Shown here: piece by piece, positions 1-10,594 of the stretch | Layout: every line of letters begins with the position of its first letter | Numbering within the stretch: position 1 is the stretch's first letter | Source of the DNA: Draconibacterium orientale | GTDB taxonomy: Bacteria > Bacteroidota > Bacteroidia > Bacteroidales > UBA12170 | Reading direction: 5' to 3' | DNA: 25,854 nt | NCBI GenBank assembly: GCA_020718315.1 | Contig: DYSK01000012.1 | Coordinates: forward strand, 1 to 25,854 | Program-made: the position numbers and the translations under genes | Notes under the pieces: generated by a model | Databases searched by the model: none | The model's input: only the letters and a program-made list of their open reading frames with translations | What the model was told of the DNA's origin: nothing

Positions 1-2201
1 CTTAATTGCAAAACATGAGCCGATTTCCTAAAACCGTTCAAAATAGGGCCAATTACCTTATAATCAGTAGAAGATTGCAGTATTTTGTATGCAATGTTTC
101 CGGACGATAAATTAGGGAAAATAAGCACATTGGCACCTTTCTCTGCTAATTTTGAAAATGGGAATCGCTCTCTTAACAGATTTTCATCCAAAGCAAAATT
201 AGCTTGTAATTCGCCATCAACAATCAAATCAGGATGGTTTTTATGCAAATATGCAGCCACATCGCGCATGCTGGTTGGCGAAAATCCCTGATTTGATCCA
301 AAGTTGGAGTACGACAATAGTGCGATGCGTGGCTCAATCCCAAACTGACGTACAGAGGCTGCTGTTTGTAGTGTAATTTCGATCAGTTGATCAACGGTTG
401 GGTTTTTATTTACAGTGGTATCGGCCAAAAATAACGGTCCTTTTTTCGTCAGAAAAATATACATTCCCGATACAATATTGGTATTATCAGCGCGGCCGAT
501 AACTTGTAAAACCGGGCGAATTGCTTCAGGATAATTCTTGGTGTGTCCAGATACTAAACCATCGGCCATGCCCGACTGAACCATTGCCGAAGCAAAATAA
601 GATCGTTGTGCCATTTGATTCAGTGCGTCTTCTATGGTCAATCCTTTTCTTTTTCTTTTTTCAAAAAGCAACTCTGCAAATTGAAGTCGTAGATTTTGTT
701 GCTCATTTGCTTTTGGATCAATAATTTCGATACTGCTAATATCTAAATTATTTTCGTGGGCAATCTCGGCAATTTTTTCTTTGTTTCCCAATAAAACGGG
801 CACTGCAAGTTCTTCATTCACAATTATTTCTGAAGCTTTCAGGATTTTGTAATTTTCAGCATCTACAAAAACGATTCTTTTTTTCGCATTTTGAGCTTTG
901 GCTTTTATTTGGCTGATTAGCGGATTGCCAATACCTAAGCGCGTTTGTAAAGAATTTTTATACGCATCCCAATCCTTGATTGGTTTTTTTGCAATTCCGC
1001 TTTCCATGGCTGCTCTAGCAACAGCCGGAGCAACAGTTGTTATCAAACGAGGATCGGTAGGTTTTGGTATAAGATAATCGGGGCCAAAAGTAAGATTTCC
1101 GCTTTGAAAAGCTTGATTTACTTCTTCTGGAACTGGCTCTTTGGCCAAAGCAGCCAGGGCGTATGCGGCGGCCAATTTCATTTCTTCGTTTATTCCACTT
1201 GCTCGAACGTCTAAGGCACCTCTAAAAATATAAGGAAAGCCTAAAACATTGTTGATTTGGTTGGGATAATCCGATCTTCCGGTAGCAATAATCACATCGT
1301 TACGCGTGGCTTTTGCGTCATCGTAGGCAATTTCGGGATTTGGATTTGCCAAAGCAAAAACAATGGGGTTTTTTGCCATGGTCTTTAGCATTTCGGGCTT
1401 CAAAACGCCCGCCACGGATAAGCCTAGAAATAAATCGGCTCCTACAACAGCATCCGCTAAAGCGTGTAAATCTCGGCTGGTTGCAAATTCCAATTTTTCT
1501 ATACTTAAGTTTGGTCTGTCATTACGAATAACGCCTTTGCTATCAACCATCACAATGTTTTCGGGACGAACTCCCAATTTTTTATATAGCCGAGTGCATG
1601 AAATGGCTGAAGCGCCTGCTCCGTTTACTACAACGATTAAGTCTTCAAGCTTTTTCCCAGTCACCTCGGCAGCGTTGAGCAATCCGGCTGAAGAAATGAT
1701 AGCAGTTCCGTGTTGATCGTCGTGCATCAACGGAATGTTTAACTCTTCCTTCAATCTACGCTCTATCTCAAAACATTCCGGCGCTTTGATGTCTTCCAGA
1801 TTTATTCCTCCAAATGTTGGAGCGATCATCTTTACGGTTTCAACAAATTTATCGATGTCTTTTGTATCCACTTCGATATCAAAAACATCAATATCAGCAT
1901 AGATTTTGAAAAGCAATCCTTTGCCTTCCATAACGGGTTTTCCGGCTTCTGTTCCTATATCGCCCAAGCCTAAAACAGCCGTACCATTCGATATTACGGC
2001 AACTAAATTTCCTTTTGCTGTGTATTTATACACATCTTCCGGATTCTTCTGAATTTCTAAACAAGGCTCTGCAACACCGGGCGAATAGGCCAGCGATAAA
2101 TCGCGCTGTGTTGCATGGGATTTTGTTGGAATTACTTCAATTTTCCCTGGTCTTCCTTCGCTATGATATTCCAAAGCGTTTTTTTTAAATAAATTATCCA
2201 T
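1..2201 (-). CDS. maeB: NADP-dependent malic enzyme with C-terminal phosphotransacetylase-like domain (partial, 3' end beyond window)
   Basis: Decarboxylates malate to pyruvate and CO2 with NAD(P) reduction, in the cytoplasm. 733 codons are visible; MaeB proteins are usually about 760 residues, so only about 25-30 C-terminal residues lie outside the window. The N-terminal malic domain shows AYSPGVAEPC (Tyr39), MEGKGLLFK (catalytic-type Lys94), GGINLED (metal-ligand region near 136-137) and DDQHGTA (161-167). The dinucleotide fold has VVNGAGASAI (about 191-200). From about residue 430 a phosphotransacetylase-like half follows, with the typical GMADGLVSG stretch near residue 545; in MaeB proteins this half is regulatory, not catalytic. 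The ATG at 2201 gives MDNLFKKNALEYHSEG, the usual start, and lies about 30 nt below an exact -7 box at 2236-2243. Whether NADP or NAD is used is inferred from the family. Confidence 0.95.
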   Translation of the reverse strand, partial: MDNLFKKNALEYHSEGRPGKIEVIPTKSHATQRDLSLAYSPGVAEPCLEIQKNPEDVYKYTAKGNLVAVISNGTAVLGLGDIGTEAGKPVMEGKGLLFKIYADIDVFDIEVDTKDIDKFVETVKMIAPTFGGINLEDIKAPECFEIERRLKEELNIPLMHDDQHGTAIISSAGLLNAAEVTGKKLEDLIVVVNGAGASAISCTRLYKKLGVRPENIVMVDSKGVIRNDRPNLSIEKLEFATSRDLHALADAVVGADLFLGLSVAGVLKPEMLKTMAKNPIVFALANPNPEIAYDDAKATRNDVIIATGRSDYPNQINNVLGFPYIFRGALDVRASGINEEMKLAAAYALAALAKEPVPEEVNQAFQSGNLTFGPDYLIPKPTDPRLITTVAPAVARAAMESGIAKKPIKDWDAYKNSLQTRLGIGNPLISQIKAKAQNAKKRIVFVDAENYKILKASEIIVNEELAVPVLLGNKEKIAEIAHENNLDISSIEIIDPKANEQQNLRLQFAELLFEKRKRKGLTIEDALNQMAQRSYFASAMVQSGMADGLVSGHTKNYPEAIRPVLQVIGRADNTNIVSGMYIFLTKKGPLFLADTTVNKNPTVDQLIEITLQTAASVRQFGIEPRIALLSYSNFGSNQGFSPTSMRDVAAYLHKNHPDLIVDGELQANFALDENLLRERFPFSKLAEKGANVLIFPNLSSGNIAYKILQSSTDYKVIGPILNGFRKSAHVLQL

Positions 2202-2235
2202 GATAAAATTTTTATGGTAGTACTTGTTTTTTTTG

Positions 2236-2243
2236 CAAAGATA
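2236..2243 (-). promoter_or_regulatory. Bacteroidetes-type -7 promoter box for maeB
   Basis: The minus strand reads TATCTTTG here, an exact match to the phylum consensus TAnnTTTG. It predicts transcription starting near 2232 and a leader of about 30 nt before the ATG at 2201. I see no good -33 TTTG at the usual 19-21 nt spacing. Confidence 0.6.
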
Positions 2244-2339
2244 ACTACTTTGAATGATTGCCTGATGATTAATGTGAAACTTATAACAGAAATTTTAAAC
2301 TATTAGCTCAGTTTTTTTAACTAACAATAGGTTTTTTTA

Positions 2340-2354
2340 GATTCGAAACGAATC
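2340..2354. repeat. Short perfect inverted repeat in the maeB-ruvA intergenic region
   Basis: GATTCG-AAA-CGAATC is a perfect 6+3+6 inverted repeat roughly midway between the divergent maeB and ruvA genes. No T-tract follows it on either strand, so it is not an intrinsic terminator. Arms of six bases can occur by chance in a window this long; an operator role is only a possibility. Confidence 0.3.
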
Positions 2355-2492
2355 CAACCCAAGGCGATTCCGTAGCATTGAAAAAAATTGGTTTCCTAAT
2401 TTCTTTTGTATTCTTAAGGCGTTCATTTAGCTGGTCAATTCAATCATTTAATTTGTATTTTTACCTCCAAATAGAGACAAAAATTCTAAAGG

Positions 2493-3077
2493 ATGTACGA
2501 CTATTTAAACGGAAAATTAATCGAAAAAAATCCCGCCTTTGCGGTAATTGAATGCCATGGTGTGGGGTATTTTGTACACATTTCGCTTCACACTTATTCG
2601 GCCTTGCCCAAAGACGAAAATTGTAAACTTTTTACACATCTTATTGTGAGAGAAGATGCTCAGATTTTATATGGATTTAAGGATACTTTCGAACGCAATG
2701 TTTTTCGGAATCTGCTCAGCGTTTCCGGAGTAGGCGCGTCAACAGCTCGTATGATATTGTCGGCCTTAAATCCCAACGAAGTTATTGACGCTATTGCGCG
2801 TGGCGATGTGGCGATTTTAAAATCGGTAAAAGGAATTGGTCTTAAATCGGCCCAACGCATCATTGTTGACCTAAAAGGAAAGCTGGATATTTCGGGTGAT
2901 GCGAGTAGTATATTATCTTTTGCACACAATAGCCTGAAAGAAGAAGCGTTATCAGGATTGGTTGTGTTGGGTTTCTCTAAACAAGTTGCAGAAAAAGGAA
3001 TTGATAAAGTATTGAAAGCGAATCCGGGAATGGAACGTGTTGAACAACTAATCAAGGAAGTCCTTAAATTGATTTAA
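2493..3077 (+). CDS. ruvA: Holliday junction branch migration protein RuvA
   Basis: RuvA binds four-way DNA junctions and recruits the RuvB helicase motor during recombinational repair. The 194-residue length is normal. The N-terminal OB-fold begins MYDYLNGKL, followed by the two helix-hairpin-helix segments SVSGVGASTARMIL (about residues 77-90) and SVKGIGLKSAQRIIVDLKGK. The C-terminal domain that contacts RuvB (EEALSGLVVLGFSKQVAEKG onward) is present. The ATG at 2493 gives the canonical N-terminus. Upstream, TATTTTTA (2456-2463) is one base from the -7 consensus and is a weak promoter candidate. sprA starts 44 bp after the stop codon, so co-transcription is plausible. ruvB and ruvC are not in the window. 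Confidence 0.96.
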   Translation: MYDYLNGKLIEKNPAFAVIECHGVGYFVHISLHTYSALPKDENCKLFTHLIVREDAQILYGFKDTFERNVFRNLLSVSGVGASTARMILSALNPNEVIDAIARGDVAILKSVKGIGLKSAQRIIVDLKGKLDISGDASSILSFAHNSLKEEALSGLVVLGFSKQVAEKGIDKVLKANPGMERVEQLIKEVLKLI

Positions 3078-3121
3078 AAAATTGCTATTGTCGAGATCGA
3101 GCATTTAATATTGGAATTATC

Positions 3122-6100
3122 TTGAAACTGAAGTCGAAAACACCGATACTAAAATTTGTATTCCTTCTTGCTTTTTCAGTGGTATTGAGCTATTTGCTGA
3201 TGGCTAAACCAAAGGAAATTGCATTGATCGATAAAAAATTGGTTTTATTTTCGCCCGAAATTCAAGATCAAAGCGCAAGCCCGGATACTTCTGTGCTGAG
3301 ATATCCCATTCCGCCCGACAAAAGTGTTCTTTATTTTGGGGCAAGACCTCAAAGTCCTTTTTATTTGCGCGATCCAAAAAATCTAAAAAATACATTTGTT
3401 TACGATCCATCGACGGGAAAATATATTTTCACCAGCAAAATGGGCGATTTGAATTATAGACCCAGTCAACAACTCGACTTGGACGAATATCGCAAAATGG
3501 AGGCCAGTCAGGCGTTGCACGACTATTGGAACAAACGGTCGAAAGAGCGATTGGATCCCGGACAGCAAGGAGGAATTCCGGGCATTCATATTGGAGGAGA
3601 GGCTTTCGAGCGCATTTTTGGAAGCAATACGATTGATATTCGCCCTCAAGGTTCGGCCGAATTGCTGTTTGGCGTGGTAAACAATAAGCACGAAGATCCG
3701 GCTTTAAATGTTCGCCAACAAAGCACGACGAATTTTGATTTCCAACAAAAAATTCAACTGAATGTTTTAGCCAAAATTGGAGATAAAATAGAGTTTAAAG
3801 TCAATTACAATACAGAAGCCACTTTCGATTTTGAAAACAAGCTAAAAATCAAATACGAAGGCAAAGAAGATGAAATTATTCAATTGATTGAAGCCGGCGA
3901 TGTAAACCTTCCGCTCACGAGTACATTGATTCGAGGAAGCCAAAGTTTATTTGGGGTGAAATCGAAACTTAAATTTGGAAAACTAACGGTTACCAGTATT
4001 TTTTCGGAACAAAAAAGCCAAACATCTTCCATTACTGTTCAGGGCGGTGGACAAAAAAACGATTTTAATATTCGTATCGACGAATATGAAGAAAACAGAC
4101 ACTTTTTTCTGGCGCAGTATTTTTGCGATAATTATGAACGTGCCCTCGCCGAATTGCCTATCGTCAACTCAAATATAAACATTACAAAAATAGAAGTTTG
4201 GCTTACCAATATTGGCGCGCCGCTTACCGAAAACAGAAATATTCTGGCATTGCAAGATTTGGGCGAAAAAAAACCATACAATCCCTTGTTTAGTGCTGTC
4301 ACGGCGAGTTATTTGCCCTACAACGAAGTGAACAATCTGAAATCGGTTATCGATAGCAGTCAAGTTCGGAACATCAGCAACATCACTACTTATTTGCAAG
4401 GCGGAAATCTAAATCTTGTTTCGGGTATCGATTATGAAAAAGTGGAACTGGCGCGAAAACTGAACCCATCAGAATACACATTGAATCGTAAACTGGGATT
4501 TATTTCGCTCAATACACGACTAAATCCAGATCAGGTTTTGGCGGTTTCTTTTCAATATACGGTCATTGGCGATCAAAAAATTTATCAAGTGGGCGAATTT
4601 TCCGATCAGGGAATTGTGGCTCCCAATTCGCTCATCGTAAAACTGATTAAAAGTACGGCTACCAATACCCGAATCAATTTATGGAAGTTGATGATGAAAA
4701 ATGTGTATCCTATTGGCGCCTATCAAATCAATAAAGAAAATTTTATTCTAAATATTTTTTATAGCGGAGGAACGGATGGCGTTCCAAAAGCATATTTATC
4801 GGAAGGTCCGGAAACAGTAAAAGGAGTGAATCTCCTGGAAGTTTTAAAACTCGATCGCCTCGATCAGCAACTCAATATTGCTGCCGACGGAATTTTCGAT
4901 TTTATCGATCAAGCGGCTTTAAATGGAGGAACCATTCAAGCTTCGAACGGGCGAGTCTTTTTTCCGGTTCTCGAACCTTTTGGTCAATATTTACGCGCAC
5001 AACTGAACGATCCCGTTTTAGCCGACAAATATTGTTACGACTCGCTTTACACCTTAACCAAATCGGGCGCACAACAATATCCGGCAAAAAATAAATTTAC
5101 GCTCAACGGTTCTTATAAATCTTCAACAGGCTCCGAAATTGCTTTGAATGCACTCAATGTGCCTCAAGGATCAGTAAAAGTAACTGCCGGAGGAATTCCA
5201 CTGGTAGAAAATGTAGATTATACCGTCGATTATACACTGGGGCGTGTTCGGATTATCAACGAAGGAATTTTAAATTCAGGAACGCCTATCAATATTTCCA
5301 TGGAAAACAATGCGTCGTTTAGTTTGCAAACAAAACGAATGATGGGAACACATTTGGATTATGATTGGAATAAAAATCTGCATTTGGGCGGAACATTTTT
5401 GAATTTAAGCGAAAAGCCCATCACTCAAAAAACAAATATTGGCGAAGACCCTATCAACAATACCATTTATGGTTTTGATTTAAGCTTTCAAAAAGAATCG
5501 CGTTGGATAACAAAAATGGTTGATAAACTGCCTTTTATCGAAACCGATGCTCCTTCAACAATTACTTTTAACGGAGAATTTGCTCATTTTCTTCCCGGTC
5601 ATTCGCGTGCCATTGGCGTTTCAGGAACCTCTTATCTCGACGATTTTGAGGGAACAAAATCAAGCATTGACTTAAAAATGGTCTCGAAATGGGCGATGGC
5701 CAGTACACCACAAGGTCAAACACAAGCCGGAATGTTTCCTGAAGCCGGCGTAGGAACTGATTTACTTTACGGAATGAATCGCGCAAAATTAGCTTGGTAT
5801 ATCATCGATCCTTTGTTTTACGACCAAGGAAACTTACGTCCACCAAATATCAATACACAAGAATTATCAAAAGACAATGTGCGTCAGATTTTGGAAAAAG
5901 AAGTGTTTCCGGCCAAAGAAACGCCCAATGGATATCCCAGTAACATCCCCGTTTTTAATTTGGCCTATTATCCAACTCATCCGGGATTTTATAATTACGA
6001 TGTAGATGGAATAAACGGAATTTCGGCGGGGATTGACGCCAACGGACAGCTTCTTCAACCACAAAGTAGATGGGGCGGAATTATGCGCCAAATAGAAACT

Positions 6101-9100
6101 TCCGATTTTGAAGCTACCAATATCGAATACATCGAATTTTGGATGATGGATCCTTTTAGTGAAAATACGAGCACTCAAGGTGGCCAATTGTATTTCAATT
6201 TGGGCGATATTTCGGAAGATATTTTGCGCGACTCACGAAAAGCTTACGAAAATGGCCTTCCAACTTCCGAAGTGATCGAAAATGTTGACAATACCATTTG
6301 GGGACGCGTTCCGCTTCTTCAATCGCTGGTCGATGCTTTTGATAACAGACCGGCATCCAGGCCTTTTCAAGATATTGGATTGGATGGATTGAGCGATACC
6401 GATGAACGTAACTTCTTTCAAGAAGTGTATTTAAATAAAATAGCAGCACATTACGGATTCAACTCAGCCGCTTTTGCGCAAGCAAATGAAGACCCTTCGT
6501 CGGATAATTTTCATTATTTCAGAGGAACAGATTACGACGAAACCGAAAAATACAGCAGTATTTTGGAACGTTACAAAAAATACAACGGACTGGAAGGAAA
6601 TAGTCCGGCTTCAGAATTTACCAACGAAACCTATCCTACATTGGCTACTACATTGCCCGACGCAGAAGATATCAATAACGACAATACACTTAGCGAAGCA
6701 GAACGTTATTTTCAATACAACATCGATTTGCATCCCGACAATATGGAAATCGGAAAAAATTTCATCACCGATATCCGCGAAGGAAACGGAAGTTTGGAGA
6801 AAGAAAACGGCGATCCCGTGCTTACAAAATGGTATCAGTTCAAAATCCCAATCCGAAGTCCAAATAAAGTGGTGGGTGCTATAAACGATTTCAAGTCCAT
6901 TCGGTTTATGCGGATGTTTATGAAAGGCTTTACAGAACCTACAGTACTTCGTTTTGCTACTTTGGAATTGGTACGAAGCGATTGGCGTCGATATCGTTAT
7001 GATTTGCTCAGCCCCGGCGAATACATTGCCGACGACATTCAAAGCGAAACGGTTTTTGATGTTGCTGCCGTAAATATCGAAGAAAACGGAAGCAGATACC
7101 CGATTCCCTATGTGATTCCTCCCGGCATTGAAAGAGAAATAAATATCGGAACAACAAATCTTCAAAGACAAAACGAACAGTCAATGCAAATTGTTACGCG
7201 CGAGCTTTTGGATGGAGATGCACGTGCCACATTTAAAACGGTCGATTTCGATTTTAGGCGATACAAAAGGCTTAAAATGTTTGTTCATGCGGAGAAAATG
7301 AAGGCCGAAGATAGACTTGAAGACAACGATCTAACCATATTTATTCGTTTAGGTTCCGATTTTACCGACAATTATTATGAATATGAAATCCCTTTGAAAT
7401 TGACCGACTGGGGAACTTCTGATCCGGAAGCAATTTGGCCCGAAAGCAATCGGTTCGATATTGATTTGGATCGGCTGGTGAATGTGAAACTGAACAGAAA
7501 TATTGCCGATCGGGAAAGTTTGAGTTTGCTCACGTCTGTGCTTTATTCCGAAATGGATGGCAAGAATAAAATTACCGTAAAAGGCTCGCCAAGTTTGAGT
7601 GATGTAAGAGCCATTTTGATTGGTGTGCGAAATCCTAAAAAAATCTCCTTGAACAGTCAGGACGATGGATTGCCCAAAGCGGCCGAAATTTGGATTAACG
7701 AATTGCGATTGAGTGATTTCGATAATAAATCAGCATGGGCTGCAACAGCACGCGCCAAAGTTGATCTGGCCGATTTAGGAAATATAATTGTTTCGGGAGC
7801 AAAAAGCACTGCCGGATTTGGAAGTTTAGAAAGCGGCATCAATGCTCGTCAGCTCGACGATATTACCAATCTTGATGTGGCTACAAATTTGGAATTGGGT
7901 AAGTTTTTGCCGGATAAGTGGGGAATCCGTATTCCGTTGCATTTTGATTATTCTGAGAGCAAATTCAATCCTGAGTTCAATCCGCTCGACCCCGACATAA
8001 ATTTTATGTCCTATTTGGATACCTTTACTACCAAATCAGAAAAAGATTCGGCACAGCGAATTGCCCAAGATTTGAGTTTGCGAAAGAACATTAATTTTAT
8101 CAATGTTCGCAAAGATAGAACTGGCGCAAATTTGGCGAATGCTCACTTTTATGACCTCGAAAATTTTGATGTTTCGTATTCTTATTCTGAACTATTTCAT
8201 CGAAATATAGATATTGAATATCACCTGAAAAAAACCTATCGAGGCGGATTGGGCTACAATCTGAATCTGAATCCAAAACCCATCGAGCCATTTAAGCGAA
8301 CAAAAATATTTAAGGGGAAAAACTGGGCGATGTTACGCGATTTCAATTTTTATCTTCAGCCGCGCCTTTTTACTTTCAGGACAGATGTAAATCGTTTGTA
8401 CGAAGATAAACGACTGCGCAACAAAAGCATTGGCGATATTCCAATTCGGTGGACCTGGAGCAAGCAATTCGATTGGAACAGAGCCTATAATTTGCGCTAC
8501 GATATTACGCGCAGTCTGAAACTAGATTATGCAGCAAATGCCGCCGCATATATCCACGAACCGGAAGGAAGAATAGATCGTTCGGACAATCAATACATGA
8601 TTGATTACCGCAATTTTGTCCTGAACAGCGTGTATTCGGGCGGAAAGATGAATCGATTTGATCAAAATACCGGATTGAACTACACTTTACCTATCAACAA
8701 AATCCCTTTGTTTAGCTGGGTAAATGCCACCGCGCGTTATCAAAGCGAATACCATTGGACAGCTTCGCCATTGAGCCTTCAGAGCCGTTTTGGAAATAGC
8801 ATCGAAAACTCAAGCTCTGTCCAGTTGAACGGAAGTTTCCGGATCAGTAATTTGTATTCAAAAGTTCCCTATTTAAAAAAGATAACAAGTCCTCAGCGTG
8901 TTCCAGCGCGCGGTATGAATACTTCGCCACCCGACAGAACAAAAACACCGCCGCAGAACCTGAAGAAAGAAAGCCTTGCTTTAAAAGTGTTGAACGAAAG
9001 TTTGAAAGTTTTGATGATGTGGAAAGATGCATCCATAACCTATTCCGAAAACAGAGGAAACTATTTGCCCGGTTTTATGCCCGAACCCGATTTGTTGGGA

Positions 9101-10366
9101 ACAAACTGGTCGAAGATGGCTCCCGGATTGGGCTATGTTTTTGGTCTGGAAAACGACATCCGGTATCAGGCCGGAGTCAATGGTTGGCTTTCGACCGATT
9201 CGGCTCAAAATCAAATGAGCCTGAACAAATTCAGCACCGATCTGAATTTACGTGCCACTTTGGAGCCGATAAAAGATTTTAGGATTGAGCTTTCGGCCAC
9301 GCGAACGTCGGCGTCTATTTCGGAAGATTATTACAAATGGTCGGACCATGATTTTGGCTTCGAATCGTTTGCCGCCATGGAAAGAGGAAGTTTTAGTATG
9401 TCTTATTTAACAATAGGAACAGCATTTAAAAAAATCAATAAAGACAATAGTTCGGAGCCCTATAGCAATATGCGCGATTATCGCTTTGAAATTGCCGATC
9501 GTTTGGCACACGAAAATCCAAACTGGAATGGATTGTACAACGACACTACCGGTTTCCCAATCGGTTATGGTTTCACTTCGCAAGATGTTATTCACAATGC
9601 TTTTTTGGCGGCCTATACAGGCAAATCGCCTCAATCTGTTCGGCTAGGGTATTTTCCAAATATTCCGTTGCCCAATTGGCGCATTACATACAAAGGACTT
9701 TCGGATATTCCCGTGTTAAAAAAATGGTTTAAGAATATTACGCTTTCACATGCCTATCGTTCGTCCTACAATATTGGCTCTTATATTTCGAATATTCAAT
9801 ACCAAGAAACCAATGGATTTGCGTCGGCTTACAACGACAACTACGATTTTAATGCCAAATACGACATCGCTCTGCTTTCCATTTCAGAACAATTTAGTCC
9901 CTTAATTCGTGTAAACGCCACTTTGAACAACAATATGTTGCTGAATTTGGAAATCAAACGATCGCGAAATTTATCACTCAGTTTTGTGAACAATCAACTT
10001 ACGGAGGTCGTAAGTCAGGAATATGTTGTAGGATTTGGATATAGAATAAAGGGAGTAAAAATGAAATTTTTGAGTGCAGGAGGAGGCAACAGCAAACAAC
10101 AAGTAAACAGCGACTTGAATTTGAAGGCCGATTTTTCTTTGCGCGATAATCGGACAATTTTAAGACGCATCGATCAGAATATTGATCAGGTTTCGTCGGG
10201 TCAAAAAGTGTTTTCGCTGAATCTGTCGGCCGATTATATGCTTAGTCAAAGGATGACTATGCGCTTTTATTACGATCAGGTCATCAACAATCCTTATATG
10301 GCCAATCAATACCGCAATTCGAGTACCAACGGCGGAATTAGTTTGCGGTTTACTTTGGCTCAGTAA
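3122..10366 (+). CDS. sprA: Type IX secretion system outer-membrane translocon SprA/Sov
   Basis: SprA forms the giant (36-strand) outer-membrane beta-barrel through which type IX cargo leaves the periplasm, and it supports gliding in flavobacteria. The 2,414-residue length is close to Flavobacterium SprA and Porphyromonas Sov (about 2,400-2,500). An N-terminal signal sequence is evident (basic MKLKSK, then hydrophobic ILKFVFLLAFSVVLSYLL). Family landmarks include IDIRPQGSAELLFG near residue 171 and SGTSYLDDFEGT near 833-845, and there are long alternating aromatic/polar beta segments to the C-terminus, which ends in strand-like SLRFTLAQ. The start is a TTG; no in-frame ATG exists upstream, and the next Met (residue 27) would remove the signal sequence. 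It lies directly downstream of ruvA. No other T9SS component is in the window. Several long antisense frames inside it are not genes. Confidence 0.95.
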   Translation: MKLKSKTPILKFVFLLAFSVVLSYLLMAKPKEIALIDKKLVLFSPEIQDQSASPDTSVLRYPIPPDKSVLYFGARPQSPFYLRDPKNLKNTFVYDPSTGKYIFTSKMGDLNYRPSQQLDLDEYRKMEASQALHDYWNKRSKERLDPGQQGGIPGIHIGGEAFERIFGSNTIDIRPQGSAELLFGVVNNKHEDPALNVRQQSTTNFDFQQKIQLNVLAKIGDKIEFKVNYNTEATFDFENKLKIKYEGKEDEIIQLIEAGDVNLPLTSTLIRGSQSLFGVKSKLKFGKLTVTSIFSEQKSQTSSITVQGGGQKNDFNIRIDEYEENRHFFLAQYFCDNYERALAELPIVNSNINITKIEVWLTNIGAPLTENRNILALQDLGEKKPYNPLFSAVTASYLPYNEVNNLKSVIDSSQVRNISNITTYLQGGNLNLVSGIDYEKVELARKLNPSEYTLNRKLGFISLNTRLNPDQVLAVSFQYTVIGDQKIYQVGEFSDQGIVAPNSLIVKLIKSTATNTRINLWKLMMKNVYPIGAYQINKENFILNIFYSGGTDGVPKAYLSEGPETVKGVNLLEVLKLDRLDQQLNIAADGIFDFIDQAALNGGTIQASNGRVFFPVLEPFGQYLRAQLNDPVLADKYCYDSLYTLTKSGAQQYPAKNKFTLNGSYKSSTGSEIALNALNVPQGSVKVTAGGIPLVENVDYTVDYTLGRVRIINEGILNSGTPINISMENNASFSLQTKRMMGTHLDYDWNKNLHLGGTFLNLSEKPITQKTNIGEDPINNTIYGFDLSFQKESRWITKMVDKLPFIETDAPSTITFNGEFAHFLPGHSRAIGVSGTSYLDDFEGTKSSIDLKMVSKWAMASTPQGQTQAGMFPEAGVGTDLLYGMNRAKLAWYIIDPLFYDQGNLRPPNINTQELSKDNVRQILEKEVFPAKETPNGYPSNIPVFNLAYYPTHPGFYNYDVDGINGISAGIDANGQLLQPQSRWGGIMRQIETSDFEATNIEYIEFWMMDPFSENTSTQGGQLYFNLGDISEDILRDSRKAYENGLPTSEVIENVDNTIWGRVPLLQSLVDAFDNRPASRPFQDIGLDGLSDTDERNFFQEVYLNKIAAHYGFNSAAFAQANEDPSSDNFHYFRGTDYDETEKYSSILERYKKYNGLEGNSPASEFTNETYPTLATTLPDAEDINNDNTLSEAERYFQYNIDLHPDNMEIGKNFITDIREGNGSLEKENGDPVLTKWYQFKIPIRSPNKVVGAINDFKSIRFMRMFMKGFTEPTVLRFATLELVRSDWRRYRYDLLSPGEYIADDIQSETVFDVAAVNIEENGSRYPIPYVIPPGIEREINIGTTNLQRQNEQSMQIVTRELLDGDARATFKTVDFDFRRYKRLKMFVHAEKMKAEDRLEDNDLTIFIRLGSDFTDNYYEYEIPLKLTDWGTSDPEAIWPESNRFDIDLDRLVNVKLNRNIADRESLSLLTSVLYSEMDGKNKITVKGSPSLSDVRAILIGVRNPKKISLNSQDDGLPKAAEIWINELRLSDFDNKSAWAATARAKVDLADLGNIIVSGAKSTAGFGSLESGINARQLDDITNLDVATNLELGKFLPDKWGIRIPLHFDYSESKFNPEFNPLDPDINFMSYLDTFTTKSEKDSAQRIAQDLSLRKNINFINVRKDRTGANLANAHFYDLENFDVSYSYSELFHRNIDIEYHLKKTYRGGLGYNLNLNPKPIEPFKRTKIFKGKNWAMLRDFNFYLQPRLFTFRTDVNRLYEDKRLRNKSIGDIPIRWTWSKQFDWNRAYNLRYDITRSLKLDYAANAAAYIHEPEGRIDRSDNQYMIDYRNFVLNSVYSGGKMNRFDQNTGLNYTLPINKIPLFSWVNATARYQSEYHWTASPLSLQSRFGNSIENSSSVQLNGSFRISNLYSKVPYLKKITSPQRVPARGMNTSPPDRTKTPPQNLKKESLALKVLNESLKVLMMWKDASITYSENRGNYLPGFMPEPDLLGTNWSKMAPGLGYVFGLENDIRYQAGVNGWLSTDSAQNQMSLNKFSTDLNLRATLEPIKDFRIELSATRTSASISEDYYKWSDHDFGFESFAAMERGSFSMSYLTIGTAFKKINKDNSSEPYSNMRDYRFEIADRLAHENPNWNGLYNDTTGFPIGYGFTSQDVIHNAFLAAYTGKSPQSVRLGYFPNIPLPNWRITYKGLSDIPVLKKWFKNITLSHAYRSSYNIGSYISNIQYQETNGFASAYNDNYDFNAKYDIALLSISEQFSPLIRVNATLNNNMLLNLEIKRSRNLSLSFVNNQLTEVVSQEYVVGFGYRIKGVKMKFLSAGGGNSKQQVNSDLNLKADFSLRDNRTILRRIDQNIDQVSSGQKVFSLNLSADYMLSQRMTMRFYYDQVINNPYMANQYRNSSTNGGISLRFTLAQ

Positions 10367-10594
10367 ACAAATCCATTGTTTTGGGGCTTTTGTTGATGAT
10401 TCAACTAAACGGAACACTTTGGAAACACTCCATGCAAACGCTACGAAGTATTCGTTCCGGCCAATTAAAAAAGTGCTGCTTAGAAGTTTGTTTTTGGCAA
10501 AAGTAGAATGCTTTCAATTGATTTTAGCGAAACGTCATTCGCTCATTTCGGATGTGTAAGCGTTTTGTTGGGCGATAGGATGTTTTCGATTCAA

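Noticed and set aside
2660..3055. Antisense reading frame of 131 codons inside ruvA
   Set aside because: Fully covered by ruvA on the other strand, with no independent start signals or family match.
6611..7171. Antisense reading frame of 186 codons inside sprA
   Set aside because: It lies wholly within a well-supported gene, has no recognisable domain, and has biased cysteine/phenylalanine-rich composition typical of a reverse-strand shadow.
10392..10405. Hairpin GTTGA-TGAT-TCAAC downstream of sprA as a terminator
   Set aside because: Five-base stem with no T-run on either strand.
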